Positions 8,891-17,219 of a DNA stretch of 64,000 nucleotides are shown here, in pieces (within the stretch, counting starts at the first letter, position 1; every line of letters starts with the position of its first letter). The notes below the pieces were generated by a model. That model was not told where the DNA came from, searched no databases, and was given only the letters and a program-made list of their open reading frames with translations. Source of the stretch: Oxalobacter sp. (GTDB lineage: Bacteria > Pseudomonadota > Gammaproteobacteria > Burkholderiales > Burkholderiaceae_D); contig JAFWUI010000020.1 in NCBI GenBank assembly GCA_017524145.1, positions 1 through 64,000 on the forward strand, given 5' to 3'. A program made the translations under genes and the position numbers.

Positions 8891-9568
8891 ATGAAAAAGA
8901 CTTTGATAGCGTTATTGGTGGCAGCCGGTGTTTTCGCCCCGGTCTATGCGGATACCATTTCGGTTGATAAAAGTGGTTTTGAAGAAATCAGCAAAGTCAT
9001 CGATGATGCTGCCTATGATATCCGTTACTACTCATCCAACAACTTCACCGGAAAGCGGGTGCAGGGTTATAAGGCACCCCGGGCATATCTGACCAAAGAA
9101 GCGCTGGCGGCACTTTCAAAAGCCGCTGACGATTTAAGGAGCCAGGGTTACAGGCTCCTGATCTGGGATTCATACCGGCCGCAGAAAGCCGTTGACAACT
9201 TTGTCGTATGGATGAAAGACCCGAAAGACCCTGGCAACAAAGCGTTTTATCCAGAGCTTGAAAAATCGGATCTGGTCAAAGGCAACTATGTCGCCACCAA
9301 ATCCTCGCATACCCGGGGAAGCACCGTTGACCTGACCATCATCAAGAAAGACGGTACAACTGTCGATATGGGCGGTACCTTCGACCTGTTCTCAGAAATA
9401 TCGCATCCTGATTACCAGAACATCACCAAAGCCCAGAAGCGCAACCGTAAAATCCTCAGGAATGCGATGCTGAAGGCAGGATTCAACGCCATCGATTCTG
9501 AATGGTGGCACTATACCTACAAGGACGAACCCTACAAAGATACGTACTTTGATTTTGATGTTGAATAG
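8891..9568 (+). CDS. ddpX: VanX-like D-alanyl-D-alanine dipeptidase
   Basis: A zinc peptidase of family M15D that splits D-Ala-D-Ala, probably periplasmic: residues 1-20 form a signal peptide ending VYA. Catalytic features are visible: R96 in DSYRPQ, the zinc ligands H140 and D147 in SSHTRGSTVD, and E204 plus H207 in EWWH. At 225 residues it is close to VanX (about 202) plus a signal. In Gram-negative bacteria such enzymes (DdpX, PcgL) recycle or degrade cell-wall dipeptide rather than give glycopeptide resistance, and no vanH/vanA genes lie nearby. The symbol is by similarity of motif only. Confidence 0.88.
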   Translation: MKKTLIALLVAAGVFAPVYADTISVDKSGFEEISKVIDDAAYDIRYYSSNNFTGKRVQGYKAPRAYLTKEALAALSKAADDLRSQGYRLLIWDSYRPQKAVDNFVVWMKDPKDPGNKAFYPELEKSDLVKGNYVATKSSHTRGSTVDLTIIKKDGTTVDMGGTFDLFSEISHPDYQNITKAQKRNRKILRNAMLKAGFNAIDSEWWHYTYKDEPYKDTYFDFDVE

Positions 9569-9586
9569 GCTGTCCTGCCAGGGGCG

Positions 9587-10024
9587 CTATTTCACAAGCT
9601 TGTCCAACCGGTCCTGGATCTTGTAGGACAGCAACTCCAGATGGTCGTTGGCTTCCACCAGCGTGGAGCCATTCGGCAGGTAGACATGTTTTGCTGCCCG
9701 TTCACTGAAAACATCGTCTGAAAAGAAATCCAGCGTGCCCTCGATTCCAAGCATCCGGCGGACATCTGCATCCACCATCCTCGCCGTGTAATCGTAGTAA
9801 AGGCAGTAAAGCTTGTTCGTCGAAGGAGAGTCATAGCAGTCTGCAATCTTGACGATTGCACCTGACATGCCGGTCTCGCCTTTTTCCATATGCTGCCAGA
9901 AATCCTGGACAGCCTGGTCAATCAGCTTCTCATCATCCACCACAGGCTCAGCCTGCACTGACACACACGATAAGGCCAGGCAGCCAGCCAGCAAAGCCTT
10001 CAGGAAAGTCGGGGTTCTCATCAT
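9587..10024 (-). CDS. Exported hypothetical protein
   Basis: Not recognised. A 145-residue protein with a signal peptide (MRTPTFLKALLAGCLALSCV, cleavage near VQA-EP) and a mature alpha-rich acidic domain with two cysteines around CYDSPSTNKLYC. Tandem ATG codons at 10024 and 10021 are the plausible starts; the frame extends to 10063 but the extra residues would spoil the signal peptide. It is convergent with ddpX, 18 bases apart, and likely periplasmic. Confidence 0.65.
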   Translation of the reverse strand: MMRTPTFLKALLAGCLALSCVSVQAEPVVDDEKLIDQAVQDFWQHMEKGETGMSGAIVKIADCYDSPSTNKLYCLYYDYTARMVDADVRRMLGIEGTLDFFSDDVFSERAAKHVYLPNGSTLVEANDHLELLSYKIQDRLDKLVK

Positions 10025-10305
10025 CGATATCCAAATTGAAACTGTATTCAGAAAGCCGGACAACCATCTCCACCCAGCCAGGACAAACGGGTTTGAAGAC
10101 CATCATCGAGCCAAGAAGGCATCAGTCCATCTCCGTTCAGGATGATTTTCCCTCTATTCTGGCAACGGTTCAATCCTTTCAGGCTGATTCCTGGCTGCCA
10201 AGCACATTGAATACGTCCAAAATTGGAAACCCTCCGCCACTTCAGGCAAAATAAAAGCCGTCACCGGATAATCTTGACAGTGGCACCAGACAGGGAGGAA
10301 CGTTG

Positions 10306-11214
10306 ATGGAACGTATCAACTGGAAAATGCTGATTGCAATACCGCTGATGACGGTATGTGTATCCGCATGTGGGGAGAATGCTGTGCAACCGAACAAGAA
10401 AAACCCAGGAACCGTCAGTGCATCCGCATCTGACCCCGCCTATCAGACCTTCTCAGTCTGTGAACACCAGGCAATAAAAGGCGATGCAAAATCGCAATAC
10501 GACCTGGCTGTGATGTTTGACGAAGGCAGGTGCGTTGCCAAAAGCCGGATAAGTGCCACCTACTGGTTCGGGAACGCAGCGGAAAAGGGATATGCCGATG
10601 CCAAATCCCGCCGGGAATCCATCCTGCAGGCATTGGAAAAATCCGCAGGAGCAGGGGATGCCAGTGCGCAGTATGACCTTGGTTGGATGTATTACCACGG
10701 TTATGGCCTCCGTTATGACGGAACCAAGGCAATCGATTGGTTTGAGAAGGCTGCCAGACAGGGAAATGTCAAAGCCCAATACCTTTTAGGTGAAATCTAT
10801 AGTGAAGACCGCCGGTTTGAACAGGACACCGGCAAGGCAAAGCACTGGTTTGGACACGCCGCAGAACAAGGTGAGGCCAAGGCGCAGAACAAACTGAGTA
10901 CACTGTATTACAAAGACAAGGACTACGCCAAGGCAAGATACTGGGCAGAAAAATCAGCTGGACAGGGCAATGATGAAGGACAGGTGCTGCTTGGCTGGCT
11001 CTATGAGAAAGGCTACAGCGTTCCCCAGGACTATGCCAAAGCCAAAGAACTGTATGAAAAAGCCGCCATACAGGGGAACCAAAAGGGACAGGACAGACTC
11101 GCGGTATGCTACCGCCTTGGCAGGGGCACGCCAAAAGATCTGGAAAAAGCACAGTACTGGTCTGACAAAGCCATGCTGCAGGGCGACTGCGGTGTCGAAG
11201 GGGGATGCCGGTAA
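10306..11214 (+). CDS. Sel1-repeat lipoprotein
   Basis: A 302-residue lipoprotein: signal segment with lipobox VSAC (cysteine about residue 22), then at least five Sel1-like helical repeats, visible as AxxGDAxAQYDLGWMYxxG, A.YWFxxAAExG and KAxELYEKAAIQGN units from about residue 58 to the end. Sel1 repeats are TPR-like protein-binding solenoids; in bacteria they often serve envelope or host-interaction roles. The ATG at 10306 is chosen over the in-frame TTG at 10303 because GGGAGGAA lies five bases upstream. A cytoplasmic Sel1 protein is also encoded at 14069. Confidence 0.88.
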   Translation: MERINWKMLIAIPLMTVCVSACGENAVQPNKKNPGTVSASASDPAYQTFSVCEHQAIKGDAKSQYDLAVMFDEGRCVAKSRISATYWFGNAAEKGYADAKSRRESILQALEKSAGAGDASAQYDLGWMYYHGYGLRYDGTKAIDWFEKAARQGNVKAQYLLGEIYSEDRRFEQDTGKAKHWFGHAAEQGEAKAQNKLSTLYYKDKDYAKARYWAEKSAGQGNDEGQVLLGWLYEKGYSVPQDYAKAKELYEKAAIQGNQKGQDRLAVCYRLGRGTPKDLEKAQYWSDKAMLQGDCGVEGGCR

Positions 11215-11249
11215 AGGTCCATCAATAGGCATCTCTTGGTGCCAGACGG

Positions 11250-12494
11250 TCAGGAAAGCCGCCTGAAAGAAAACCGGCGCAGGGCAATCCCCCTGATTTC
11301 TTCAGGCAGGACGATGTTTTCGGCAGGAGTGACGAGCTGGTAGACAGAATTGCGCGACCTGCCATTCTGCTTCGGTTTCCGGGAACCAACCTCGAAACGG
11401 CTGTAACGCTCGATTTCAGGCAGGACCTTCCGGATGGCACTGTTCGCCCGGGAAACCGCCTCCGTGAATTTGGATTTGAAACTTTTAAGCGCATTCTGGA
11501 AACCGTTTTCGTCCCCCGGGTCGAAATTGTGCATGCCGGGAATCAAATCCTCGATATCCTGAGCAAAGGCAAAATATTCCAATGCGGCTTCATCCTCCGC
11601 CGGGTCGATGAAAGCAAGCCCATTCTTCTTCCGGACAGCCAGCCAGAGCAGGATGCTCAGAGGGATTGGGGGCAGTTTCACCGACTCATTGGACGAGACG
11701 ATGCTCTTCGCATCACAGATGACCGTTTTCCTGCCCAGGTCAAAACGCATCTCGATCGGGTCAAGCGCACTGTCCAGGTAATCGATCAGCTCAGAATAAG
11801 GGCCTTCCCGCAGGAAATTGCCCGGCAGGTTGTTCCGGAGCCGGATGAACGGGATTTCCGCCAACGTGACCTCGGCATCTCTTGCCAGGATGACCTTCTC
11901 TTTGAGGGATTGATGGTCAATCACCTTCAGTTCCTGCTGACGCTGGGTTGGATAGTAGAAATCAGGCAGGTTTTCGTAGGCCTCCGGGACCATGACATGC
12001 GAAAGGGTATCCTGGGGCTGGGCAAAAATCGACAGGATATAACCGAGGAAAAAAGACAGCGGTTTCCTGCCACCTGCAATCGAAACATGAATGCAGCTCG
12101 AATCATCCTGGCATTCCTTCCGGACAATATCGACAATGGCGTTGGCTGCCGCAATATTGTCCTCAGGGGTGCGGATATCTGCCAGCGGCTTTCCATACCT
12201 GTCAGTGATGATATGGATACAGTCTTCATCAAACAGGATCTTTCCCTCAACCCCGAGGTCCTTGCACAAGGCATGGAACTGTCCGGTATCAGGTTCCAGC
12301 AGGCTCTCCAATACCACTTCCCGTACACCTGCCGTACCGATGACATGGATATCGGTCGGGACAAACCCCTTTTGCCTGACAAGGGCATACAAGGCTTCAG
12401 TGACAACCTGCGGGCGTTTCCCCACTGAGCAGAGAAGGACTCGTTTCCCGAAATCATTGGGTGATCTGGCAGGCAAGTTGGCGGTTTTGTGCAT
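11250..12494 (-). CDS. CARF-domain CRISPR-associated protein (NE0113/Csm6-like family)
   Basis: A 414-residue protein. Residues 18-180 look like a CARF (cyclic-oligoadenylate-sensing) Rossmann domain: VLLCSVGKRPQVVTEALYAL (19-38) forms the first strand and helix and IHVSIAGGRKPLSFFLGYIL (135-154) the second ligand-binding loop. This pattern matches the CRISPR-associated NE0113 family (TIGR02584, named from memory), which is annotated as Csm6/ring-nuclease-like. Residues about 272-305 (KLPPIPLSILLWLAVRKKNG) resemble a winged-helix core, and the C-terminus is basic. No HEPN motif (RxxxxH) is evident, so RNase activity is doubtful. No cas gene or repeat array is present, so it is an orphan here. 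Confidence 0.7.
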   Translation of the reverse strand: MHKTANLPARSPNDFGKRVLLCSVGKRPQVVTEALYALVRQKGFVPTDIHVIGTAGVREVVLESLLEPDTGQFHALCKDLGVEGKILFDEDCIHIITDRYGKPLADIRTPEDNIAAANAIVDIVRKECQDDSSCIHVSIAGGRKPLSFFLGYILSIFAQPQDTLSHVMVPEAYENLPDFYYPTQRQQELKVIDHQSLKEKVILARDAEVTLAEIPFIRLRNNLPGNFLREGPYSELIDYLDSALDPIEMRFDLGRKTVICDAKSIVSSNESVKLPPIPLSILLWLAVRKKNGLAFIDPAEDEAALEYFAFAQDIEDLIPGMHNFDPGDENGFQNALKSFKSKFTEAVSRANSAIRKVLPEIERYSRFEVGSRKPKQNGRSRNSVYQLVTPAENIVLPEEIRGIALRRFSFRRLS

Positions 12495-12592
12495 GATGGC
12501 AGGGCAGGATTGTCAACAAAGCAGATTATGGCATTTTCTTTGCAGTCTGTTCAGCCTATCTGCCATCAGCACGCTGCCATAGGCTGCGGAAT

Positions 12593-12610
12593 TTTCACAA
12601 TATTGTGAAA
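12593..12610. promoter_or_regulatory. 18-bp perfect palindrome, candidate operator
   Basis: TTTCACAATATTGTGAAA is a perfect 18-bp inverted repeat located about 100 bases upstream of the CARF gene start (minus strand) and about 33 bases from its centre to a TATAAT box on the plus strand (12635-12640). The core CACAATATTGTG recurs at 15736-15747 with the same spacing to a -10-like box. The cognate regulator is unknown. Confidence 0.6.
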
Positions 12611-12646
12611 TCCACGGTTGGACTTTTCCGTCCATATAATTGATCC

Positions 12647-12841
12647 AACGCGATTAAAGAACAGTTTCTGTTTCCATGACCCAAGCAGAGTGTGGGGGGA
12701 AATAACTTCTGCAACTGGTGCACAGGACTCCTTACTCTCCAGAAAACAACCTGTGTGAATCAGTTGGCATTCCGGAAAGACGGAAGACAACATGCAAATC
12801 CAACATCGCCCCTGGCTGAAAAGGCCAGGGGTTCTTTTTTT
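12647..12841 (+). ncRNA. Candidate structured small RNA
   Basis: A plus-strand transcript of about 195 nt can be drawn from a TATAAT box (12635-12640) to a strong terminator. Its middle folds into a long stem: CTTCTG CAACTG (12706-12717) and CACAGG (12721-12726) pair respectively with CGGAAG (12781-12786), CAGTTG (12761-12766) and CCTGTG (12750-12755). No convincing coding frame with a ribosome site crosses it. It does not match 6S, 4.5S, tmRNA or RNase P signatures that I can recall. The start is inferred and the -35 box is poor. Confidence 0.45.
12809..12841 (+). terminator. Rho-independent terminator
   Basis: Perfect 8-bp stem CCCCTGGC / GCCAGGGG with a 7-base loop followed by TTCTTTTTTT. 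No protein gene precedes it on the plus strand; it therefore supports a non-coding transcript in 12495-12841. The downstream stress-protein gene is on the other strand. Confidence 0.88.
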
Positions 12842-12914
12842 CCGGTTTCACAAATGAAAGGGGCTGTCCTGGATGACCAAGACAGCCCTGTCTGATGAAG
12901 CGTACCCGTTCAGG

Positions 12915-13799
12915 TTATGATGCCGGTGTCGTAATCAAGACATCACACTCTGCCTCATTGATGGCGTAATGGATGGTACTGCCGATCAGGTAGTCTTCAA
13001 GCCTCAGCCGGTGGTGTTTGCCCAGAACCAGCAGGTCAATCCCGTTGTTCTTGACATAACTGAGGATGATCCGGTGGGGGATACCGATTTCAATATACTT
13101 CTTGAACTGCCTTGAAGAACCGATCTTATTGATGAGCGAATCGATTTTTTCCTCGACTTCAGCCTTCGCCTTGTTGCGGAATTCTTCAAGGATTTCTGGT
13201 TTGACGCTGGAATAGAATTTGGCATCAGAGGCTTCAGAGATGCCCATCAGGGTGATTTCCGCATCGTCAGGAATGAAAGGCAACGCCTGCTTGACCTGAT
13301 TGAGGGAGACTTCAGAAAAATCAACCGGTATCAAGACCTTCTTATAAGGCCGCATCTCTTCTTCACGGATGATGAGCGTCGGGCATTGGCTGCCTTGGAT
13401 CACCTTGACCGGAATATTCCCGATGATTGGCATGAAATGATAACCCTGCCCATGGGCACCAATGACCAGCAGGGAAGCATCCTTCTCCTTGACCAGTGCC
13501 TTGATTTCATCGGTGACACTGCCGGTCAGTGCGACTGGCGTAACGGTAATCCCTTCTTTTTCAGACAGCAGGCTGGCCCTTTCTTCGAGCATCTTTTTCG
13601 CTTCCTGTCGGTAAATTTCCTGGGCGAGGATCTCGTCAGCCGAGCTCATGACATAGAAGCCTCCTGTCCCTTCCATGACATTGACAAGGAGCATTTCAGC
13701 ATTTTCCAGATGTTTCGTGATTGCGGCACCTTTGCTCTCTGCGAACTTGGCCCACTCCGATATATCTGTTGCGGTAACAATATAGCTTTTTTCTGGCAT
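12915..13799 (-). CDS. Tandem-domain universal stress protein
   Basis: A 294-residue cytoplasmic protein with two UspA domains in tandem (about 1-143 and 150-292). The first ends with VIGAHGQGYHFMPIIG, the second with LVLGKHHRLRLEDYLIGSTI, both being the glycine-rich nucleotide-loop region of the family; the second conserves the GST of the ATP-binding type better than the first. Such proteins (UspE-like) are made under starvation, oxidative or respiratory stress. The ribosome site is GGAGG, about seven bases before the ATG. It is transcribed alone, with about 270 bases of upstream DNA. Confidence 0.92.
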   Translation of the reverse strand: MPEKSYIVTATDISEWAKFAESKGAAITKHLENAEMLLVNVMEGTGGFYVMSSADEILAQEIYRQEAKKMLEERASLLSEKEGITVTPVALTGSVTDEIKALVKEKDASLLVIGAHGQGYHFMPIIGNIPVKVIQGSQCPTLIIREEEMRPYKKVLIPVDFSEVSLNQVKQALPFIPDDAEITLMGISEASDAKFYSSVKPEILEEFRNKAKAEVEEKIDSLINKIGSSRQFKKYIEIGIPHRIILSYVKNNGIDLLVLGKHHRLRLEDYLIGSTIHYAINEAECDVLITTPAS

Positions 13800-14068
13800 A
13801 GTATCCTCCGTTAAGGGATTGGTAGATTATTGTCTTCCTATTACTGATTATAGCCAGTTTATGACCTTTCAGGGTTTTTTCCATGCAAATCGTTGGTCCA
13901 TAAAGGCAACCAATCCTTTTCACTGGAGAAAGGGAATATCATCCTAAGGGATGGACAAGCATCCAAACTTCAATCATCATCAGCCAGACAGAGTAAAAAC
14001 AGGCAGATGTCCGCTTGATGCCCTATCCACTGGACCGATAACCCACAGCCCATTTGAAGGAGATGAAA

Positions 14069-15115
14069 ATGACTGACAACATACCGGCTGAATTGAAAAA
14101 ACTCGAAGAATTGGCTGCATCAGGTTCATCACAGGCGTTTTATGAGCTGGGGCTTGCCTACAAGCAGGGCGGACTGGTCGGACAAGACCATGGGAAAGCC
14201 ATCCGGTATTGGAAAGAAGCGGCGCGCCTGAAAAATGCAGAAGCCCTGGTTGAATTGGGCAAAGCCTTCTACGATGGCATAGGCACTGTACAGGACCCCG
14301 ATTTCGCCTTCAACTGCTGGAACGATGCCGCGACTTTGGGGAACGTGCCAGCCATGTTCCATCTGGCGCAGCTGTTTATGGATGGATACCGGAATATTTC
14401 AGGAGAGGATGAAACATTCAAATGGCTGTCCAAGGCGGCAGATGCAGGGCATCAAGAAGCGCCATATTTCCTGGCGCGGGGACACCGGACAGGGCAATGG
14501 GGAATCCCTGTCGATGAAGCAGAAGCTGCCAAGTGGTTGCACAAGGCAGCCCCCCAAGACCATCTCGATACCATCATCGAAACAGCAAAAGCATATGAAA
14601 ACGGGACCGGTGTCCTCAAAAGGAAGGACCGTGCCATGCGCTGGTGGCAGATAGCCGCCGATGCAGGAGACAGTGAAGCCCAGAAAGCCTTGGGGAAACG
14701 TCATGAAGAAAAAACAGCTGAAAAGGACGTCGCCGATGCCCAGGAGGCACCTGCTGACACTTACGAAGAACTGGGCGGCCGTAACAGGGATATTGCAAAG
14801 ATACTCCGGACAGATGTCAAGGCAGTCCGTGGCGGTGATGGAAACGCCATGATGAAATTGGCAGCCATGTTCAGGGCAGGTGAGCTTGTCCCACAGAACC
14901 TCCGTTATGCATATGCACTGTATGAGGCTGCCCTGAAAAAAGGGAAGGGCAATCCCAAGGCTCAGGAAGCCATCGACAGGATGATGAAGACACTGGGCAA
15001 GAAAGAACGCGAAAAGGTCCTCGACAAGAAAGTCTTGCCACTATCCCATGTATTGGAAAAGATTGAGGAACTCGCCAAAGATATTGGATCAGGAGAAAAA
15101 CTTAAATTGGGATGA
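14069..15115 (+). CDS. Cytoplasmic Sel1-repeat protein
   Basis: A 348-residue protein without a signal peptide, made of Sel1-like repeats of about 36 residues (A.G....YELGLAYKxG, A..YWKEAARLKNAEALVELG and so on) over residues 15-220, then a spacer rich in charged residues and a last repeat near 260-300, ending in a charged helical tail. ATG 14069 is chosen because AAGGAG lies six bases upstream; an in-frame TTG at 14054 and ATG at 14063 overlap that site. Likely a protein-interaction scaffold. Partner unknown. Confidence 0.85.
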   Translation: MTDNIPAELKKLEELAASGSSQAFYELGLAYKQGGLVGQDHGKAIRYWKEAARLKNAEALVELGKAFYDGIGTVQDPDFAFNCWNDAATLGNVPAMFHLAQLFMDGYRNISGEDETFKWLSKAADAGHQEAPYFLARGHRTGQWGIPVDEAEAAKWLHKAAPQDHLDTIIETAKAYENGTGVLKRKDRAMRWWQIAADAGDSEAQKALGKRHEEKTAEKDVADAQEAPADTYEELGGRNRDIAKILRTDVKAVRGGDGNAMMKLAAMFRAGELVPQNLRYAYALYEAALKKGKGNPKAQEAIDRMMKTLGKKEREKVLDKKVLPLSHVLEKIEELAKDIGSGEKLKLG

Positions 15116-15157
15116 TGTCGGAAACGGCGGATGAAGTCAGGACGGGACCAGCGCATC

Positions 15158-15661
15158 TCAGTCGGACGGACACCCATAAACGGCAAAGTCTGTTTGTATC
15201 TCATCGAACAGCCTTTTGACGGCAAGCCTGATGTCTCCGCAAAGCATGATGGGCTCATCCTCTCTTAGGATCATGTATCCCTCTGCGCCTGATTCTGCCT
15301 CCTTGACATGAACAAGCTCGAAGATGGTGCATAACCCTTTTTCCTTGGCGAGCGTTTCAAGCACTATCCACTGTTTTTGACGGGGTGTATGCACGTTTGT
15401 GGTATCTGGAGCCTGTTCTATTTCTTTGATTTCCTGCAGCAGGCTTTGCACCTCAGCCGTTGTCTTGCGTACTGTTTCGCATAACCGACGCAATTCATCT
15501 TGGAGTTTCGGTAGTCCAAGTTCCTGGAAATTGCGGCTGTTCAGACGGGCAAGGCGTTCGCTGTGTTCCTGCCTTTTTTGCGATAAAAGCCATCCCTCAT
15601 GACGCAGCCTCTGTTGCAGCATGTCCAGCTGTTCGTATTTGAGTTCAATATCCGATTCCAT
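15158..15661 (-). CDS. Coiled-coil hypothetical protein
   Basis: Not recognised. A 167-residue soluble protein whose first about 95 residues are a charged, Leu-rich heptad-like helix (YEQLDMLQQRLRHEG, KLQDELRRLCETVRK, VQSLLQEIKEIEQ), consistent with a coiled coil, followed by a small mixed alpha/beta domain (QWIVLETLAKEKG to DEIQTDF). The start at 15661 has AAGG seven bases upstream; the alternative at 15691 has none. A CACAATATTGTG palindrome lies about 75 bases upstream and it is divergent from the lipoprotein gene at 15838. Confidence 0.65.
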   Translation of the reverse strand: MESDIELKYEQLDMLQQRLRHEGWLLSQKRQEHSERLARLNSRNFQELGLPKLQDELRRLCETVRKTTAEVQSLLQEIKEIEQAPDTTNVHTPRQKQWIVLETLAKEKGLCTIFELVHVKEAESGAEGYMILREDEPIMLCGDIRLAVKRLFDEIQTDFAVYGCPSD

Positions 15662-15735
15662 TGGAGTGCCTTGGTTTTTGATGTTCTGCATTTCATCGGG
15701 GACTTTAGCATGTCTGCCTGACAGGAACCTTGAAT

Positions 15736-15747
15736 CACAATATTGTG
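15736..15747. promoter_or_regulatory. Second CACAATATTGTG palindrome
   Basis: A 12-bp perfect palindrome identical to the core of the 18-bp site at 12593-12610. Its centre is about 32 bases before a TATGAT box at 15774-15779 on the plus strand that could drive the lipoprotein gene, and it also precedes the minus-strand coiled-coil gene. The matching geometry suggests a common transcription factor (inference). Confidence 0.5.
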
Positions 15748-15837
15748 GATTTTAATCTGGCATTGATTTCAGCTATGATGGGGCTGTCCGCAAATTGGTG
15801 GAAATCCCATTGACGCTTGCATTGCCTCGTAAGAATG

Positions 15838-16653
15838 ATGAAACGGCTTTTTGGAACAATCCTGCTTATGCTTTTCCTGGGTGTCGGACTCTCAGGATGC
15901 AAGCCTGCTGTTTCGTTCAAGGATCCCCTGGACAAGACCATCCCCAGGATACCGGTCAAGGATTGGCACCGTCCCAATGAAACACTGAACTATTCACTGT
16001 CTGATGAAGAGAAGCAGGAGAAGTCCGAATACGGGATACTTGTCTTGGGGGTGGAAACGCCATTGCGCCCCAAAATCTCCCCTGAAAACCTTGAGAAGCT
16101 CAGAAGGTGGGATAAGTACATCGCGGACAAGGATGAATTGGTCCGTGAGAAAAAGGATGCCAGCCGGTATAAAGACCTGCCAGATGTACGTCCAGGGATG
16201 ACCGTACGTGATGCCATTGCTGACTTGGAGGCATTTGAAAAGAAATTCCCTGCCGTCGGTGCGGAAGACTTCAAGAAAGCCGAAGAAGCAGCAGAGCGTT
16301 ACAGCAAATCACCGGAAAGCAAGAAACCGCTTCCTCCTGACCCGAATGACATCCAGAACTGCAAGGACAAGTCTGTCTGCGGGGGGGCGCCTGGGCATCC
16401 GGATGCAAGAAAAGCCTGTTACTTCGCAATCAGTCCCTCGGTCAATGGTGAGTGGAAACCGGTTGACGATATGATTACCGCGCCATTGCCAGGATTCGTC
16501 TGGGCAAACAAGAAACCCAATGATTTCTGGATTACAAGGCGTGAGAATGACATTCTCATCCAGAATGAGTATGGCGGTTACATACGCCATTCAGTGACCT
16601 GTTTCTTCAACAAGAAGACGCGGGAAACTAAGATTGTTTTCAAACGGTTGTGA
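15838..16653 (+). CDS. Lipoprotein of unknown function
   Basis: A 271-residue predicted lipoprotein: MKRLFGTILLMLFLG hydrophobic signal and lipobox LSGC (cysteine about residue 21). The mature protein is highly charged with an alpha-helical middle (EKLRRWDKYIADKDELVREK) and a C-terminal part containing four cysteines (NCKDKSVC, KACYF, TCFFNKK) with beta-type strands. Not recognised as a named family. The frame opens earlier at a TTG (15817), but tandem ATGs at 15835/15838 give a normal signal peptide. The P-loop kinase gene starts 16 bases after the stop and may be co-transcribed. Confidence 0.7.
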   Translation: MKRLFGTILLMLFLGVGLSGCKPAVSFKDPLDKTIPRIPVKDWHRPNETLNYSLSDEEKQEKSEYGILVLGVETPLRPKISPENLEKLRRWDKYIADKDELVREKKDASRYKDLPDVRPGMTVRDAIADLEAFEKKFPAVGAEDFKKAEEAAERYSKSPESKKPLPPDPNDIQNCKDKSVCGGAPGHPDARKACYFAISPSVNGEWKPVDDMITAPLPGFVWANKKPNDFWITRRENDILIQNEYGGYIRHSVTCFFNKKTRETKIVFKRL

Positions 16654-16669
16654 TGGAACACTGAAAAAC

Positions 16670-17176
16670 ATGCAAGACACCGACCGTACCCTCTATGTGC
16701 TCTGCGGGATTCCTTATTCCGGCAAATCAACCTTTGCCGACAAGGACCCTGTACTTTCAGGCCTTCCGAAACTTTCCTCTGACCGCCTTATCCTGGAAAA
16801 GGCGGAACGCCTGGGTACCACCTATGACAAGATTTTCCTGGAATCCATCAAAGAGGCAGAGAAAGAATTCCTCAGGCAGGTGAACGGACATCTTGAAGCA
16901 GGCCAGTCCTTTGTCATTGACCGGACAAACGGCAATCCCAAATCACGTATGAAACTGTGCCGGAAAGCCAAGGAACACGGTTTCAGGGCAGTCTGCATCT
17001 ACTTTGAACACCCATCCACTGAAGAAATTGAAGAGCGGATAGGGCAGAGAAAGAGCCATATCCTGCCGAAATACCGGGTCCAGTCTTTCAGGGATAGTTT
17101 TGTCCTGCCAACGCTTGATGAGGGGTTTGATGCTTATTTTGTGGTCCGGCAGCCGGCACCGGAAGAATCCCTTTGA
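16670..17176 (+). CDS. P-loop kinase of the polynucleotide-kinase/zeta-like group
   Basis: A 168-residue cytoplasmic ATPase/kinase. Walker A GIPYSGKST lies at about residues 13-21; FVIDRTNGNPKSR (about 79-91) is the second motif typical of AAA_33-type small-molecule or polynucleotide kinases, and RKAKEHGFRAVCIYFE is the following strand. The short length and lack of a phosphatase domain argue against a complete T4 Pnkp-like repair enzyme. Substrate unknown. ATG 16670 is chosen; the frame opens at TTG 16634 inside the previous gene. It is probably co-transcribed with the lipoprotein gene. Confidence 0.75.
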   Translation: MQDTDRTLYVLCGIPYSGKSTFADKDPVLSGLPKLSSDRLILEKAERLGTTYDKIFLESIKEAEKEFLRQVNGHLEAGQSFVIDRTNGNPKSRMKLCRKAKEHGFRAVCIYFEHPSTEEIEERIGQRKSHILPKYRVQSFRDSFVLPTLDEGFDAYFVVRQPAPEESL

Positions 17177-17219
17177 CAACAGGATATATCCCCAGGACCA
17201 GCCGTGCAAAAGCCTGCTG

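Noticed and set aside
8891..9568. Vancomycin-resistance gene cluster
   Set aside because: Only the VanX-like dipeptidase is present, with a signal peptide and no vanH, vanA or vanRS homologues.
12566..12793. Minus-strand open frame of 75 codons across the candidate RNA
   Set aside because: No ribosome site at its start, no recognisable motif, and it is antisense to a structured region with a plus-strand terminator.
11250..12914. CRISPR array near the CARF gene
   Set aside because: No regularly spaced direct repeats were seen on either side; the palindrome at 12593 occurs once here and once 3 kb away.
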